From the IMG/VR virus record IMGVR_UViG_3300042397_002774, positions 96,927-160,926 of that record: a stretch of DNA of 64,000 bases, one strand, 5' to 3'. Source of the DNA: a virus. The translations under genes and the position numbers were made by a program. Below the pieces are notes generated by a model, which was not told the origin of the DNA, ran no database searches, and saw only the letters and a list, made by a program, of their open reading frames with translations. Positions 1-9,258 of the stretch are shown here, in pieces. Each line of letters opens with the position of its first letter. Within the stretch, counting starts at the first letter, position 1.

Positions 1-1995
1 TGCTCCTTGAGCTCCGTTTGTTCCATTAGTTCCATTCGTACCTGCAGTTCCTTGGGCACCTGTCGCTCCTTGAGCTCCGTTTGTTCCATTCGTACCTGCA
101 GTACCTTGGTCGCCTTTAAAGCCTTGGAAACCTCTGTCGCCTTGATCGCCTTTAAAGCCTCTATCGCCTTGGTCTCCTTTATCTCCCTTGTCGCCTTTTA
201 ATCCTTGAAAACCTTGAGTCCCTCTATCACCTTGAGAACCTTGTCTTCCTTGATCGCCTTGGAAGCCTCTAGCACCTTGATCACCTTGGTTACCTTGATC
301 GCCTTTAAAACCTTGTTGGCCTGTAGAGCCTTGAGCGCCTGTTGAACCTTGAATACCTTGTACAGACATATCTGTAGTAAAGGACCAAACCCCACCGCTT
401 CTTAAATATAATTTTCCATAATCTGGATCTGATTGAGATAAACTACCACCAACTAAACCGAATTGTCCATCAGGACATGTATTGTCTGCTAATAATGCAG
501 ATACTGAGTTATATGTTTGGTAAATTATAAAACCTTGTCCTGTAATACCTTGGTATCCTTGATCACCCTTAGCACCTTGAGCACCAGTAGTACCTTGTGT
601 ACCTACTGTACCTTGTATTCCTTGAAAACCTTGGAAGCCTCTATCGCCTTGGTCACCCTTATCGCCTTTAATACCTTGAGGACCTATAGGACCTTGGTTG
701 CCTTGATCTCCCTTAGCGCCTTGAAATCCTTGGTCGCCTTGATCGCCCTTAGTTCCTTGGATACCTTGATCACCTTGGAAACCTTGGATACCTTGAAAAC
801 CTTGATCTCCTTTAGCACCTTGTAAACCTGTTGGTCCTTGGTTACCTTGAAATCCAGTTTCACCTTGAGGACCTACACTTCCTTGAGCTCCAACAGAACC
901 TTGAGATCCAGTGGGGCCTTGAGCACCAACAGCACCTTGATTGCCTGTTGCTCCTTGAGCACCAACAGATCCTTGTGCACCTGTTGCACCTTGATTACCT
1001 TGAGAACCAATTTCTCCCAAGTAATTATTTATTTCTATAGTATCTCCTTCAGCAGCACCATTAGCTAAAACAACGGTTGTACCGTTTGATGCTGTATAAT
1101 CTACTCCTACTGTTTGTTTAACACCGTTCCAGAATACATCTACTAACCCAATATTATAACCACCAGGTACTGTAAATGTCGTTTGATTTAATGTTGTTGT
1201 AAATACAGTTACATTTCTTGCTGATGCACTTATTGCTCCTTGAGCTCCAGTTTCACCTTGACTACCTTGAAATCCTATAGGGCCTTGAAAACCTTGAGCA
1301 CCTGTTACTCCTTGATCTCCTTTTACTCCTTGAAAACCTTGGAAACCTCTATCACCTTGAGTACCTTGTACTCCATCAGCTCCAACATATCCTGCTTGGC
1401 CTTGGAAACCTTGGAAACCTTGATAACCCCTCATACCACCAACAGTAGCAACTGCAGTACCTGCTACAGGAACTGCAAAAGTAATTGTTAATGTATTAGC
1501 GTTTGTTGCTATAGTAGGAGCAACTAGAATTTGATCATCAATATCATATAATTCTACTACAGGATATTTTTCATTTAAATTATGTGTAAACACCCATGTT
1601 GTTGAGGCAGCAAATGTTTGTTTGGCTGTTCTTCCATCTCCAGAACTAGCAGCTGTATTATCAATCCATACAGCTCCGTTTTCAGTTATTTGTAGAACTT
1701 GTCCTACAGATCCTGTACTATTAGTATAGTCACGAACTGTATTTGGTAGTTTTACACTACCACTTAATGTTAAAGCTCCTGTAATGTTGTGAGATGAACC
1801 TGAGATTGAAAGTGATCCTGTGTTTTGGGCGTTCGTTACAAGTATTTCTTCAATACTTTCGCCTGCTGATCCACTTTTCTCAAAATAAATTTTACCGTCG
1901 TAGGTATTCATTGCCAACTCACCCAACTCCAACTGCGATGTAGTTGGTTTGTTGCCAGTGGTTGCACTCCTACGTAACTTAACAATTTGCGCCAT
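1..1995 (-). CDS. Collagen-like tail fibre protein, 3' end outside window
   Basis: The reading frame is open from the ATG at 1995 to the window edge, so at least 665 residues are seen and the C-terminus is missing. The N-terminus (MAQIVKLRRSATTG, then GELAMNTYDGK) is the short virion-attachment-type module shared with the next two fibre genes. It is followed by a beta-rich region, then long Gly-X-Gln/Gly-X-Asp collagen-like triplets interrupted by globular inserts at about 1009-1233 and 363-540. The first insert (DVFWNGVKQTVGVDYTASNG) is nearly the same as one in the fibre gene at 2066-7483, so the two genes are paralogues. Collagen-like triplets form trimeric rods in phage fibres. The role is inferred to be host recognition or adhesion at the tail. 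Its chaperone or receptor-binding tip would lie beyond position 1. Confidence 0.85.
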   Translation of the reverse strand, partial: MAQIVKLRRSATTGNKPTTSQLELGELAMNTYDGKIYFEKSGSAGESIEEILVTNAQNTGSLSISGSSHNITGALTLSGSVKLPNTVRDYTNSTGSVGQVLQITENGAVWIDNTAASSGDGRTAKQTFAASTTWVFTHNLNEKYPVVELYDIDDQILVAPTIATNANTLTITFAVPVAGTAVATVGGMRGYQGFQGFQGQAGYVGADGVQGTQGDRGFQGFQGVKGDQGVTGAQGFQGPIGFQGSQGETGAQGAISASARNVTVFTTTLNQTTFTVPGGYNIGLVDVFWNGVKQTVGVDYTASNGTTVVLANGAAEGDTIEINNYLGEIGSQGNQGATGAQGSVGAQGATGNQGAVGAQGPTGSQGSVGAQGSVGPQGETGFQGNQGPTGLQGAKGDQGFQGIQGFQGDQGIQGTKGDQGDQGFQGAKGDQGNQGPIGPQGIKGDKGDQGDRGFQGFQGIQGTVGTQGTTGAQGAKGDQGYQGITGQGFIIYQTYNSVSALLADNTCPDGQFGLVGGSLSQSDPDYGKLYLRSGGVWSFTTDMSVQGIQGSTGAQGSTGQQGFKGDQGNQGDQGARGFQGDQGRQGSQGDRGTQGFQGLKGDKGDKGDQGDRGFKGDQGDRGFQGFKGDQGTAGTNGTNGAQGATGAQGTAGTNGTNGTNGAQGA

Positions 1996-2039
1996 ATCTA
2001 TGGTCTGTTTTTAATTTAGTATGTACTAATATGTCTTAT

Positions 2040-2053
2040 GATCTATATAGATC
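2040..2053. repeat. 14-bp perfect palindrome between fibre genes
   Basis: GATCTATATAGATC is a perfect dyad between the stop of the large fibre gene and the start of the next fibre gene, next to an ATATTTAT motif. It has no adjoining T-run, so it does not look like an intrinsic terminator. It could be an operator or chance in A/T-rich DNA. Confidence 0.3.
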
Positions 2054-2057
2054 GTGT

Positions 2058-2065
2058 ATAAATAT
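2058..2065 (-). promoter_or_regulatory. ATATTTAT motif (putative late promoter)
   Basis: Minus-strand TAAATATTTATACAC abuts the stop codon of the large fibre gene, about 63 nt upstream of the ATG at 1995. Confidence 0.4.
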
Positions 2066-5000
2066 TTACTTAGAAGCTAACTGCGATTCTAGGTATGCTA
2101 TTTTTGCATTTAATTCTTTTATTGCTTCTACTAATAATGCTGTAACTTTTCCATAGTCTATAGAATGTCTATCATCAATGCCAGCAAGTAAATCAGCTTG
2201 GATGCTTACTACTTCAGGAACAATTTCTTTAACATCTTGAGCAATGAAACCAATTTTAGTAGATTTATCTTCAGTATCTATTCTATTGTAATAGACACCA
2301 TTTATTTTTACTACTTTTTCTAAAGCATTAGTAATTGGTATAATATTTTCTTTAAGTCTAGCATCTGAATATGCTGTTACATCCCCGGTAGCTGTAGTAT
2401 TACCACTATTATCAACTCTTAAAATCCAAGAACGACCTGTACTCAAAAATCCAATTGCATTATCTGAAGCGTTATGTATATAATTTCTAGCTGTACCGCC
2501 ACTTACTAAAAAGTGAATACTAGCATCAGAATTACCAGATCTCATATAAAAATCAGAACCATCTTTTGGGTATAAATGCCACCCTGTAGTTGACCAGTAT
2601 ATACCATTACTGTTAGTATGATTTCTAAACCAACCTCCTGTTGTGTATACATCACCACCTCTTACTACACTAAAACTAACATCATCAGAAGTTCTTACAT
2701 ATTGATTCATATTCCAAGCATATGCAGCATTACTGGATGTCATTATTCTTTCCCAACCAGACCATCCTGAAGGAGTATATCCACTACCTACAGCATATCT
2801 GTAACTTAATCCTGAAGAACCACCCCACCATAATTGCATTTGTCTATGAGAAGTATTAAATTCACTCCATGGAGCGACTGTTTGCATAGCTCCCCAATAA
2901 TCACCAGCTGGACCACCATTTTGTCCAGTATTATTAAAGTGCCATCCTACTCTATTTCCATCATAAGTATTAGGCCCATAACTTGTATCTCTCCAATCGG
3001 GGATATTTATACTTCCTGCATAACCACTAATATTTGTTACTCCAGTAATATATCCACTATTATTAGTAAATTGAGATATATTCATACTAGATAATGATCC
3101 TGCACTAGATGCATATCCTGCACTATCAGCATATCCTGCATATATTTTGCTCCAACCTCCCCAAGAACCACCTTCTAAAAATCTTACAGAAACATATGGA
3201 TTACCCCCAGTGGATGTTCTATTCCAATAAAATTGAGATCCATAGTTACTATATTCGTTACCTAAACCAATAGTCATTCCATAATACTGAGAGGCTCCTG
3301 TACTAGGACCATTAGTATTTCCTTGCATATATCTAAAACCCCAATCTCCATAGCTATTAAAGTTAGTATAAGTACCATGTACTTGACCCATATTATTAAA
3401 TAACTGAGTAGACGATAGACCATTTAATTGAGATGAATTTGTTGCAGTAGTAGCTGTTGTTGCACTAGTAGCTGAAGTAGCTGTAGATGCATTTCCTATA
3501 AAATTACCACTATTATCTATATATGATACGTCTGTACCATTTCTTCTAAATTGAACAATTCTATCAGACCCACTATCAGAAACAATATACCATCTAGCAG
3601 CATGATATTGTATTTTACCTTGTGTACCCGGGTCTCCAGTCCAGTTAGAAGTTGAATTACTTCTTATATCTGAATTTGTTATTGTTATAGTTCCGGTCAT
3701 TGTACCACCAGAAAGAGGTAATGCATAAGAAGAATAATTACTACTATCTAAAACAGTTCTCCATGCTTGCCAAGTACCACTATTTTTACCTCTAATAGCT
3801 ATTTGACCCGTTCTAAAATCACCATATATTTGATGTATCCAAGATGAATTATAAGCAGATGAATATAACCCACCATCTGTTTGTCCAAATAAACTTACAG
3901 ATGTATTATAACCTAACTGATTTTGTGTTACTGAATCTGGATTGATTCCATTCGCACTACTAGTTAATGTTAATCCTGATACAGAGCCTGCTGTTCCCGA
4001 TGTATTTTGGTTCCATGTTGGTATATTACCAGCATGATAAATTATATTACCTCCTACAGTAGGTGTGGCTCTAGGAAAGTTTACTACACCTGTATTAGTT
4101 GCAGTCATAAATAATTGAGGGCCTGTTGCATATGAATCTGTTGTTGCAAACCCCATTGCAGTACCACTACTATTATTATTAGAAACATAAATACCTGCTT
4201 GAGATTCAGAAGAAGAACCTCCCATAAAAGTAATTGCTGCTTGGTAATTATTTCCTGAAGTACCAGCTCCATTTTGAAAATGGTAATTACCTATTATTGT
4301 TTTCCCAACATTAAAACTGTTATTAGCAATACCTGTAGCCGTATTATAAGTAGTATATAAAATACCACTCATAGTATCTCCAGACCTAGCTACAGCATTT
4401 AAAGAACCTGCTGTGCCTTGAGCACCTTGTACTCCTGTACCTGTAGCTCCTTGAGCACCAGTACTACCTTGGGCGCCTGTAGCTCCTTGAGCACCTGTAG
4501 CACCTTGAGCACCATTAGTACCATTAGTACCATTAGTTCCGTTTGTACCTGCTGTTCCCTGTGCCCCAGTACTACCTTGAGCGCCTGTAGCACCTTGGGC
4601 TCCAATAGTACCTTGAGCTCCATTCGATCCGTTAGTTCCATTAGTTCCTGCTGCTCCCTGAGCACCTGTTGCTCCTTGAGCACCATTTGTACCATTTGTA
4701 CCTGCTGTTCCTTGTAAACCAGTAGGACCTATATTTCCTTGATCTCCTTTAGCACCTTGTAAACCAGTAGGACCTACTGGACCTTGGGTTCCTTGATGAC
4801 CTTGCTGACCTGTAAATCCTTGATCACCTTTATCACCTTTTAATCCTTGAACACCAATAGCCCCTTGAAGACCAGTTGGTCCTGTAGCACCTTGCAATCC
4901 TGTTGGACCTATAGGACCTTGAGGACCTTGAACACCTTGAGGACCCCCTGCTAATAAATTTGTACCTACACCAGCAGAAGCTGCTGTTAAGTCAATATAA

Positions 5001-7483
5001 GCTCCTCTTGCATTTCCCCCTTGTTCAAAAAATCTTAATCTATTTTGCCAAACGTCTACTGTTACACCTACACCAACAAGTGATGTATTAGTTGCTGGTT
5101 TACCTAATAGTATTTCACCCCCTTCATCTCCTGATTGGTATAATATACTTAATTTTTGACCATCAAATTGAAGTAATGATTCTCCATTAAATGGAGTACT
5201 ACTATTACCTGTAGCAGTAACAACATAATTGTCTGTGTTATTAGTTATTGAAACTGATGCTGATGTGCCTTGATTTCCTTGAAAACCTTGATCGCCTTTA
5301 GCACCTTGATCACCTTTAGTACCTTGAAATCCAAATCCTTGATAACCTTGGAAGCCTCTATCACCCTGGTCGCCTTGAAAGCCTTTATCACCGGTTGGAC
5401 CTTGAAAACCTTGAAATCCATCTCCTTGGTAACCTTGAAAACCCATGTCACCCTGAGCGCCTTGGAAACCTTGATCTCCATCAGCACCTTGAGAGCCTTG
5501 ATATCCAAAACCTTGATAACCTTGGAAACCCATATCGCCTTGAGGACCTTGAAAACCTTGATCGCCTTTAGTACCTTGGACTCCAGTAGCACCCTGTGCT
5601 CCATCAGCACCAATATAGCCATCTGCCCCTTGAAAACCTTGATTACCTTTAGCACCTTGTAAGCCTGTAGGACCTTGATAGCCTTGATCACCTTGGTCAC
5701 CATGGTCACCTTTAAATCCTTGATGACCTTGGAAACCTTGATCACCCATATCACCTTGAGTACCTTGAACACCTTGGAAACCAGTATCACCTTTAAATCC
5801 TTGAGCACCAGTAGGACCTTGATTGCCTTGATGGCCTTGAACACCAATAAGACCTTGATGGCCTTGGTTACCTTGAGCACCTATATTGCCTTGATCGCCT
5901 TTAGTACCTTGATGTCCTTGAGCACCTTGAGGTCCTAATTGTGTATAAGTAATTTGTTCTACATCTACAATAACTGAAGGTGATTGTGGTTGACCATTTG
6001 AAGGTAAATTAACAATTTGTGCGTGATCAGAATTAGATTGAAAATAAAATTCTAAATAATCTCCAGCATTAACTGTAAAAATATAAGCTACATAAGGTAA
6101 TTGATATGCACTATTTGATATTAAAGTAACAGTAGATGAACTTCTTGGAACATTAACTCCATTTATTTTAGCCCAAATAATAACATCAGCTGCAGAACCT
6201 CCTTGAGTTTTTCCTATTTGTGCTGAATATCCTATTCTGTAAGTTCCAGCATAATCAAAAATAATTTGAGATCCACTAATACGAACCCCATTTGCATTTT
6301 CAGTTGTATTTAAGGTCCATACTGTTTCAGTATTTGCTGCTGTTACATTTTGAGTTTGAGTAGATGAAAATTGTCCATAGTAAGCTACTGTACCACCCAC
6401 ACCTACAGGACCCGCTATACCTTGATAACCTTGATCGCCTTGAAAACCTCTAGGACCTTGATTACCTTGAGGACCTACTACTGTTGAATCAGCACCTTGA
6501 TGACCTTGATCACCAATTAAACCTTGGAAACCTTGATATCCTTGAGGGCCTTGAGCACCTTGATCGCCTTTAAAACCCTGGATGCCTTGATGGCCTTGAG
6601 CCCCTTGATCACCTTTTAAACCTTCATTACCTTGAAAACCTTGAAATCCTCTAACCCCCTGTGCACCTATTTCTCCTAAATAATTATCTATTTCTATTGT
6701 ATCACCTATACTAGCAGGATTTGTTAATACTATTGTTGTACCATTTGATGCTGTGTAATCTACTCCTTCAGTTTGCTTAACACCATTCCAAAACACATCA
6801 ACCATAGTTAACGTATATCCACCTGGTACTACAAATGTTGTTTGACCAGCAGTTGCAGTAAATATAGTTATATCTCTAGCAGATGAACTTACTGCTCCTT
6901 GGGCACCTGTTGCACCTTGACTACCTTGAAATCCTAAAGGACCTTGAAAACCTTGAGCACCATCTGCTCCAAGGAATCCATTAGATCCTTGAAAACCTTG
7001 GAATCCTATAACTCCTTGAGCACCAGTTGTACCATTAAATCCTTGATCGCCTTTATCGCCTTTATCTCCTTGAAAACCTTGGTCGCCTTTTGTTCCTTGA
7101 ATGCCTTGAGGACCTGCTATGCCTTGAAAGCCTTGGTCGCCTTTTATACCTTGAAAACCTTGGTTGCCTTGAAATCCTTGAACACCAACTGGTCCTTGAT
7201 TACCTTGAGGACCTGCTATGCCTTGTGGACCTGGAGTTCCTATTGATCCTTGAGGACCTAATGGGCCAGGACCTCCTGAAGGGCCTGTTGCTCCTTGAGC
7301 ACCTTGAGCTCCTGCTCCTCCTGTTTCACCAAGAGTTACAATAGTTTCAACACCGTTAACATTTTTCTTAAGATAAACCTTACCATCGTAAGTATTCATA
7401 GCTAACTCACCTAATTGTAAGTCAGCAATTGTAGGAATCTTTCCAGGCGTAGCTGTTCTACGCAGAGTAATAAGACGAGACAT
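2066..7483 (-). CDS. Giant collagen-like tail fibre with S74 chaperone tail
   Basis: An 1805-residue fibre. The order is: an N-terminal module (MSRLITLRRTATPG, GELAMNTYDGK); collagen-like GXQ triplets; a globular insert (DVFWNGVKQTEGVDYTASNG, about 6667-6891); more triplets; a C1q/TNF-like beta insert (about 5940-6400, from VAYYGQFSS); a long triplet block; a beta-rich insert (about 4940-5260); more triplets; and a tip with pyocin-knob-like W-rich repeats (GTWQAWRTV, GSWGGWSKIY). The last ~100 residues (SDARLKENI ... GFIAQDV) match the Peptidase_S74 endosialidase chaperone. That family trimerises the fibre and usually cleaves itself off just before the Ser of SDxRLK. I infer a receptor-binding fibre. 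The preceding gene ends in a hairpin terminator, so this gene probably has its own promoter. Confidence 0.9.
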   Translation of the reverse strand: MSRLITLRRTATPGKIPTIADLQLGELAMNTYDGKVYLKKNVNGVETIVTLGETGGAGAQGAQGATGPSGGPGPLGPQGSIGTPGPQGIAGPQGNQGPVGVQGFQGNQGFQGIKGDQGFQGIAGPQGIQGTKGDQGFQGDKGDKGDQGFNGTTGAQGVIGFQGFQGSNGFLGADGAQGFQGPLGFQGSQGATGAQGAVSSSARDITIFTATAGQTTFVVPGGYTLTMVDVFWNGVKQTEGVDYTASNGTTIVLTNPASIGDTIEIDNYLGEIGAQGVRGFQGFQGNEGLKGDQGAQGHQGIQGFKGDQGAQGPQGYQGFQGLIGDQGHQGADSTVVGPQGNQGPRGFQGDQGYQGIAGPVGVGGTVAYYGQFSSTQTQNVTAANTETVWTLNTTENANGVRISGSQIIFDYAGTYRIGYSAQIGKTQGGSAADVIIWAKINGVNVPRSSSTVTLISNSAYQLPYVAYIFTVNAGDYLEFYFQSNSDHAQIVNLPSNGQPQSPSVIVDVEQITYTQLGPQGAQGHQGTKGDQGNIGAQGNQGHQGLIGVQGHQGNQGPTGAQGFKGDTGFQGVQGTQGDMGDQGFQGHQGFKGDHGDQGDQGYQGPTGLQGAKGNQGFQGADGYIGADGAQGATGVQGTKGDQGFQGPQGDMGFQGYQGFGYQGSQGADGDQGFQGAQGDMGFQGYQGDGFQGFQGPTGDKGFQGDQGDRGFQGYQGFGFQGTKGDQGAKGDQGFQGNQGTSASVSITNNTDNYVVTATGNSSTPFNGESLLQFDGQKLSILYQSGDEGGEILLGKPATNTSLVGVGVTVDVWQNRLRFFEQGGNARGAYIDLTAASAGVGTNLLAGGPQGVQGPQGPIGPTGLQGATGPTGLQGAIGVQGLKGDKGDQGFTGQQGHQGTQGPVGPTGLQGAKGDQGNIGPTGLQGTAGTNGTNGAQGATGAQGAAGTNGTNGSNGAQGTIGAQGATGAQGSTGAQGTAGTNGTNGTNGTNGAQGATGAQGATGAQGSTGAQGATGTGVQGAQGTAGSLNAVARSGDTMSGILYTTYNTATGIANNSFNVGKTIIGNYHFQNGAGTSGNNYQAAITFMGGSSSESQAGIYVSNNNSSGTAMGFATTDSYATGPQLFMTATNTGVVNFPRATPTVGGNIIYHAGNIPTWNQNTSGTAGSVSGLTLTSSANGINPDSVTQNQLGYNTSVSLFGQTDGGLYSSAYNSSWIHQIYGDFRTGQIAIRGKNSGTWQAWRTVLDSSNYSSYALPLSGGTMTGTITITNSDIRSNSTSNWTGDPGTQGKIQYHAARWYIVSDSGSDRIVQFRRNGTDVSYIDNSGNFIGNASTATSATSATTATTATNSSQLNGLSSTQLFNNMGQVHGTYTNFNSYGDWGFRYMQGNTNGPSTGASQYYGMTIGLGNEYSNYGSQFYWNRTSTGGNPYVSVRFLEGGSWGGWSKIYAGYADSAGYASSAGSLSSMNISQFTNNSGYITGVTNISGYAGSINIPDWRDTSYGPNTYDGNRVGWHFNNTGQNGGPAGDYWGAMQTVAPWSEFNTSHRQMQLWWGGSSGLSYRYAVGSGYTPSGWSGWERIMTSSNAAYAWNMNQYVRTSDDVSFSVVRGGDVYTTGGWFRNHTNSNGIYWSTTGWHLYPKDGSDFYMRSGNSDASIHFLVSGGTARNYIHNASDNAIGFLSTGRSWILRVDNSGNTTATGDVTAYSDARLKENIIPITNALEKVVKINGVYYNRIDTEDKSTKIGFIAQDVKEIVPEVVSIQADLLAGIDDRHSIDYGKVTALLVEAIKELNAKIAYLESQLASK

Positions 7484-7544
7484 AAGCGCTCAATATTTTT
7501 AAGTATATACTTGCACCTTGCGGTGACCTATCTATCAGGCATAT

Positions 7545-7552
7545 ATAAATAT
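7545..7552 (-). promoter_or_regulatory. ATATTTAT motif (putative late promoter)
   Basis: It lies between the terminator at 7557-7575 and the giant fibre gene, about 62 nt upstream of the ATG at 7483. This is where a new transcript would be expected to begin. Confidence 0.45.
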
Positions 7553-7556
7553 AAAA

Positions 7557-7575
7557 GGGCTCCGAATTGGAGCCC
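7557..7575 (-). terminator. Intrinsic terminator after the 445-residue fibre gene
   Basis: On the minus strand GGGCTCC-AATTC-GGAGCCC forms a perfect 7-bp stem with a 5-nt loop, followed by CTTTTATAT. It sits 29 nt past the stop at 7604. Confidence 0.8.
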
Positions 7576-7603
7576 TAATTAATTATATATTTAAATTATT
7601 ATT

Positions 7604-8941
7604 TTAGAATGTACCGCCGTCTATAACATTAGTCATTGTCCAAGCGCTACCATCCCATTTAGCATATTGATCTGCAGCTGAAGGAGCAGTCATTGAAACT
7701 ACTTCACTTGAAGCATTGCCATATATTAAAGCATTTGTTGTTAAAGAAGCTGCATTTTGAACTGCAATTCTTTTTTCTGATCCTAATGGACCTGCTATCC
7801 AGTAATCGTTTGTTGTATCCCAAAGTAATGAACCAGATACTGTATTTGGTGAGGTTGGATCTTTAACAACCAAACCTGCATTTGTAGCACCAGTACCATT
7901 TAATGAAATTATATTATCACCAATTTCAACTGTTGTTGAGTTTACAATTGTTGAAGTACCACTTACTGTTAAATTACCTCCAATTACTAAATTGTTTGCA
8001 AATGAAGCATTTGAACCACTTAAAGTTAATACTGTAGCTCCAGTACTTGATTTAATATCATTACCTGAAACTTGTAAATCACCTGAAATAGCTACATCAG
8101 AACCAGATAATGTGATTGCTGTACTTCCACCACTTGATTTAATATCATCACCACCTACTGTTAAATCACCACTAATTGTTACATTATTTGGTAATCCGAT
8201 AGTTATTGTTTGTCCTGAAATTGAAGTTTCAACTTCATTAGCTGTTCCTACAACTGATAAAGCTTGAGTTAATAAATCAACACTTCCTGAACCGCTATCT
8301 GATGTAATATCTAATTCAGTTACTAATCCAGTTAAACCAGCACCATTACCTACAAATGAACCACTAAATGAACCACTAGCTGATGTAAATACACCTTGTT
8401 GAGCATAAATTGTTCTCCAACGTTTACTATTTGTACCTAAATCAAAAGCAATATCTACATCTGGTATGATGGATGAACTAATATCAGCTCCGAATGTTAC
8501 AAAATCTGTATTAGAATCACCAACTGTGATATTACCACCTAAAGTAATGTTACCATCAATTGTTGCGTTACCACTTAAATATAAGTTAGAACCTGTAATT
8601 ACACCTGTAGTAATACTTGAAGGAGTAATTGCACTTCCACTTACAGCACCTGCTAAGTCTAAACGAACATTACCAGCTGTTTTTAAAATGTAAAGATTTT
8701 TACTACCAGTTTCATAGAAAGAAACACCTTCTAATTGGCTATAGCTAGAAATATCTGGTGCAGAAGAACCATAATATAATTGAGGGACTGCTTTGTAAGA
8801 GCTTGAATCTCCAACGAACAATACAGGGCCTACTAGGTTACCTATGGAGCCTGTACCTAATATAATTTCACCAGCATTTATTGGTGTTATATTACCGACG
8901 TTGGCTATCGAACCGCGACGGTGTTTAATTATTTGGGCCAT
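7604..8941 (-). CDS. Beta-repeat tail fibre / structural protein
   Basis: A 445-residue protein with the fibre-type N-terminus (MAQIIKHRRGSIANVG ... AGEIILGTG) resembling the start of the two collagen-like fibres. It is rich in Gly, Ser and Thr. It has hexapeptide-like strands (NGNITLGGNITVGDS), the fibre signature FDLGTNSKRWRTIYAQ, and a tandem repeat of about 29 residues (GDLTVGGDDIKSSGG / GDLQVSGNDIKSSTG; DNA about 8010-8190). Such sequences form beta-helical trimeric shafts in phage fibres. It probably belongs to the tail-fibre complex, perhaps as a proximal segment. The exact position in the virion is not known. Confidence 0.75.
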   Translation of the reverse strand: MAQIIKHRRGSIANVGNITPINAGEIILGTGSIGNLVGPVLFVGDSSSYKAVPQLYYGSSAPDISSYSQLEGVSFYETGSKNLYILKTAGNVRLDLAGAVSGSAITPSSITTGVITGSNLYLSGNATIDGNITLGGNITVGDSNTDFVTFGADISSSIIPDVDIAFDLGTNSKRWRTIYAQQGVFTSASGSFSGSFVGNGAGLTGLVTELDITSDSGSGSVDLLTQALSVVGTANEVETSISGQTITIGLPNNVTISGDLTVGGDDIKSSGGSTAITLSGSDVAISGDLQVSGNDIKSSTGATVLTLSGSNASFANNLVIGGNLTVSGTSTIVNSTTVEIGDNIISLNGTGATNAGLVVKDPTSPNTVSGSLLWDTTNDYWIAGPLGSEKRIAVQNAASLTTNALIYGNASSEVVSMTAPSAADQYAKWDGSAWTMTNVIDGGTF

Positions 8942-8978
8942 ACTTTTTATTTATAATTTAATGGAATTATGTCTATTA

Positions 8979-8986
8979 ATAAATAT
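8979..8986 (-). promoter_or_regulatory. ATATTTAT motif (putative late promoter)
   Basis: Minus-strand TAATATTTATTAAT, 38 nt upstream of the fibre gene starting at 8941 and just after the stop of the 86-residue gene. Confidence 0.4.
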
Positions 8987-8990
8987 TAGA

Positions 8991-9251
8991 TTAGAACGTA
9001 CCCAAGTCAACTGATTGAGGGGTTGTTTCGTCTCCTAAAGTATCTATATTATCTATTGTTAAAGATGCAGAAGATATTCCAGGTTGATCATGTATTACAG
9101 CATCTCCATATATGGTTATTGCAGGGATTGATGATGTTTGTTGATAGAAGGTTGCTGAACCACTGGTTACAGTTAAATCACCTTCTATTACTAATGAACT
9201 CCCTGATAAGCTTAATGGAGATAATATTTGTTCTAATCTAATTCGTGACAT
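8991..9251 (-). CDS. Small structural protein, fibre-associated
   Basis: 86 residues, starting MSRIRLEQILSPLSLSG and then a beta-rich Ser/Thr segment (GDLTVTSGSATFYQQ) resembling the shaft strands of the neighbouring fibre protein. It ends in LGTF, like the GGTF end of the 445-residue fibre. It lies between the neck-region gene and the fibre genes, so it may be a short fibre or an attachment protein. I do not recognise the family. Confidence 0.55.
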   Translation of the reverse strand: MSRIRLEQILSPLSLSGSSLVIEGDLTVTSGSATFYQQTSSIPAITIYGDAVIHDQPGISSASLTIDNIDTLGDETTPQSVDLGTF

Positions 9252-9258
9252 TTTTATA

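Noticed and set aside
7-825. Plus-strand ORFs rich in Ser, Thr, Leu and Ala over the fibre genes (also 838-1491, 4418-4717, 5270-5938, 6944-7344)
   Set aside because: They are mirror frames of the collagen-like GXQ triplets on the minus strand and show only composition-driven repeats.
5245-5880. 211-residue Lys/Val-rich minus-strand ORF inside the giant fibre gene
   Set aside because: It is an alternative frame of the triplet repeat within an open 1805-residue reading frame.
1-7400. Short regularly spaced repeats that could be mistaken for a CRISPR array
   Set aside because: They are in-frame 9-bp multiples encoding collagen-like triplets; no constant repeat with unique spacers.
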